Source of the DNA: Desulfofustis sp.
GTDB taxonomy: Bacteria > Desulfobacterota > Desulfobulbia > Desulfobulbales > Desulfocapsaceae
DNA: 6,869 nt
Assembly: GCA_030145365.1 (NCBI GenBank)
Contig: JAQYVS010000172.1
Span: forward strand, 1-6,869
Direction: 5' to 3'
Position numbers and translations under genes: made by a program. The notes beneath the pieces are model-generated. The model had not been told where the DNA came from. It searched no databases and saw only the letters and a list, made by a program, of their open reading frames with translations. Below are positions 6,525-6,869 of this stretch, in pieces; the stretch's first letter is position 1, and each line of letters begins with the position of its first letter.

Positions 6525-6869
6525 TTACTCGCCGACGAAAGCGTCGTTTACAAATTTTCCCTTATATATTGTGCCGTCCATCAATGTCAAGATGCCATGA
6601 CCGTTTCTTTTTCCATCGGCAAATTCGCCTTCATACACAGTGCCGTCTTTTGCGGTAAGTATTCCATTGCCGTGGGGAAGATCATCTTTAAACACACCTT
6701 TATAGACAGAGCCGTCGCTGTAGATCAACATACCCTTGCCGTTGAAGCTGCCGTTCAAAAATTGTCCAATATACCGGCTTCCATCTGAGAACTTGTATTC
6801 ACCGCTGCCGCTGAAGAGGTCATCTTTAAAAAGACCGATGTAGGTCGTACCATCGGGATATATGAATTT
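6525..6869 (-). CDS. MORN-repeat protein, partial (5' end beyond the window)
   Basis: The frame is open from the right edge (6869) to TAA at 6525-6527, giving 114 visible residues; the start lies outside the window. An apparent TTG start at 6758 is internal to a repeat and should not be used. The product is built almost wholly of 23-residue MORN repeats of the form Y-x-G-x-F-(x8)-G-x-G-(x)n-D-G: four full copies preceded by the end of another and followed by a truncated copy that ends in FVGE. MORN repeats form elongated beta-hairpin stacks; in eukaryotes they are linked to membrane-lipid binding and scaffolding, while bacterial ones are mostly uncharacterised. No enzymatic domain is visible in the part present; one could lie N-terminally. 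It is the first visible gene of the - strand unit, 38 nt before the DUF4177-like gene. Confidence 0.9.
   Translation of the reverse strand, partial: KFIYPDGTTYIGLFKDDLFSGSGEYKFSDGSRYIGQFLNGSFNGKGMLIYSDGSVYKGVFKDDLPHGNGILTAKDGTVYEGEFADGKRNGHGILTLMDGTIYKGKFVNDAFVGE
6528..6842 (-). repeat. Tandem MORN coding repeats, 69-nt period
   Basis: Four in-frame 69-nt units (6774-6842, 6705-6773, 6636-6704, 6567-6635) and a 39-nt remnant (6528-6566). Each unit encodes Tyr-x-Gly at its start and Asp-Gly near its end. The DNA copies have diverged at most third positions, although TTTAAAGATGA occurs in both the first and third units. This is protein-level repetition rather than a recent DNA duplication. Confidence 0.88.

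Noticed and set aside
6525..6758. Complete 77-residue MORN gene starting at TTG 6758
   Set aside because: The same frame is open to the window edge and continues with further MORN repeats, so the TTG is an internal Leu codon.
1..6869. CRISPR arrays, tRNA/rRNA genes, insertion sequences, attachment sites
   Set aside because: No direct-repeat arrays other than the MORN coding units, no transposase or integrase motifs, and almost no non-coding space for RNA genes.

Overview
The window is compact, protein-coding bacterial DNA. A housekeeping gene on the + strand (glnS, glutaminyl-tRNA synthetase, 28-1725) faces a tightly packed, apparently single transcription unit on the - strand that runs from the right edge down to 1782. 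Base composition looks balanced and spacing is tight. GlnRS, a YbdK-type carboxylate-amine ligase and a leaderless gamma-glutamyltransferase together point to a Gram-negative proteobacterium or Desulfobacterota-like organism. That assignment is only an inference from gene content and protein style.

Layout: after glnS comes a 56-nt convergent gap (1726-1781) with no convincing terminator. The - strand unit, in order of transcription, is: (1) a MORN-repeat protein, cut by the right edge; (2) a DUF4177-like protein with a long acidic tail; (3) an M20D-family amidohydrolase; (4) a YbdK-type glutamate-cysteine-ligase-like enzyme (GCS2 family); (5) a gamma-glutamyltransferase with no visible signal peptide; (6) a small single-pass membrane protein with a zinc-binding anti-sigma-like HxxxCxxC motif. 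Genes 2/3 overlap by 8 nt, genes 3/4 are 7 nt apart, genes 4/5 share an ATGA stop/start overlap, and genes 5/6 are 15 nt apart. Co-transcription and translational coupling are therefore likely. Any promoter would lie beyond the right edge or within the upstream genes.

The core of interest is the hydrolase-ligase-transferase trio. One enzyme should make an amide or gamma-glutamyl bond (YbdK-like), one should cleave or transfer gamma-glutamyl groups (GGT), and one should hydrolyse N-acyl/amide bonds (M20D). All three appear cytoplasmic. Together they look like a small pathway that builds or recycles gamma-glutamyl or N-acyl conjugates; the substrate cannot be read from sequence. The flanking MORN, DUF4177 and zinc-finger/TM genes are not metabolic, and their link to the trio is unknown. 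Several longest reading frames on this strand begin with TTG. Where an ATG with a better context lies a few codons in, the ATG was chosen and the alternative noted.
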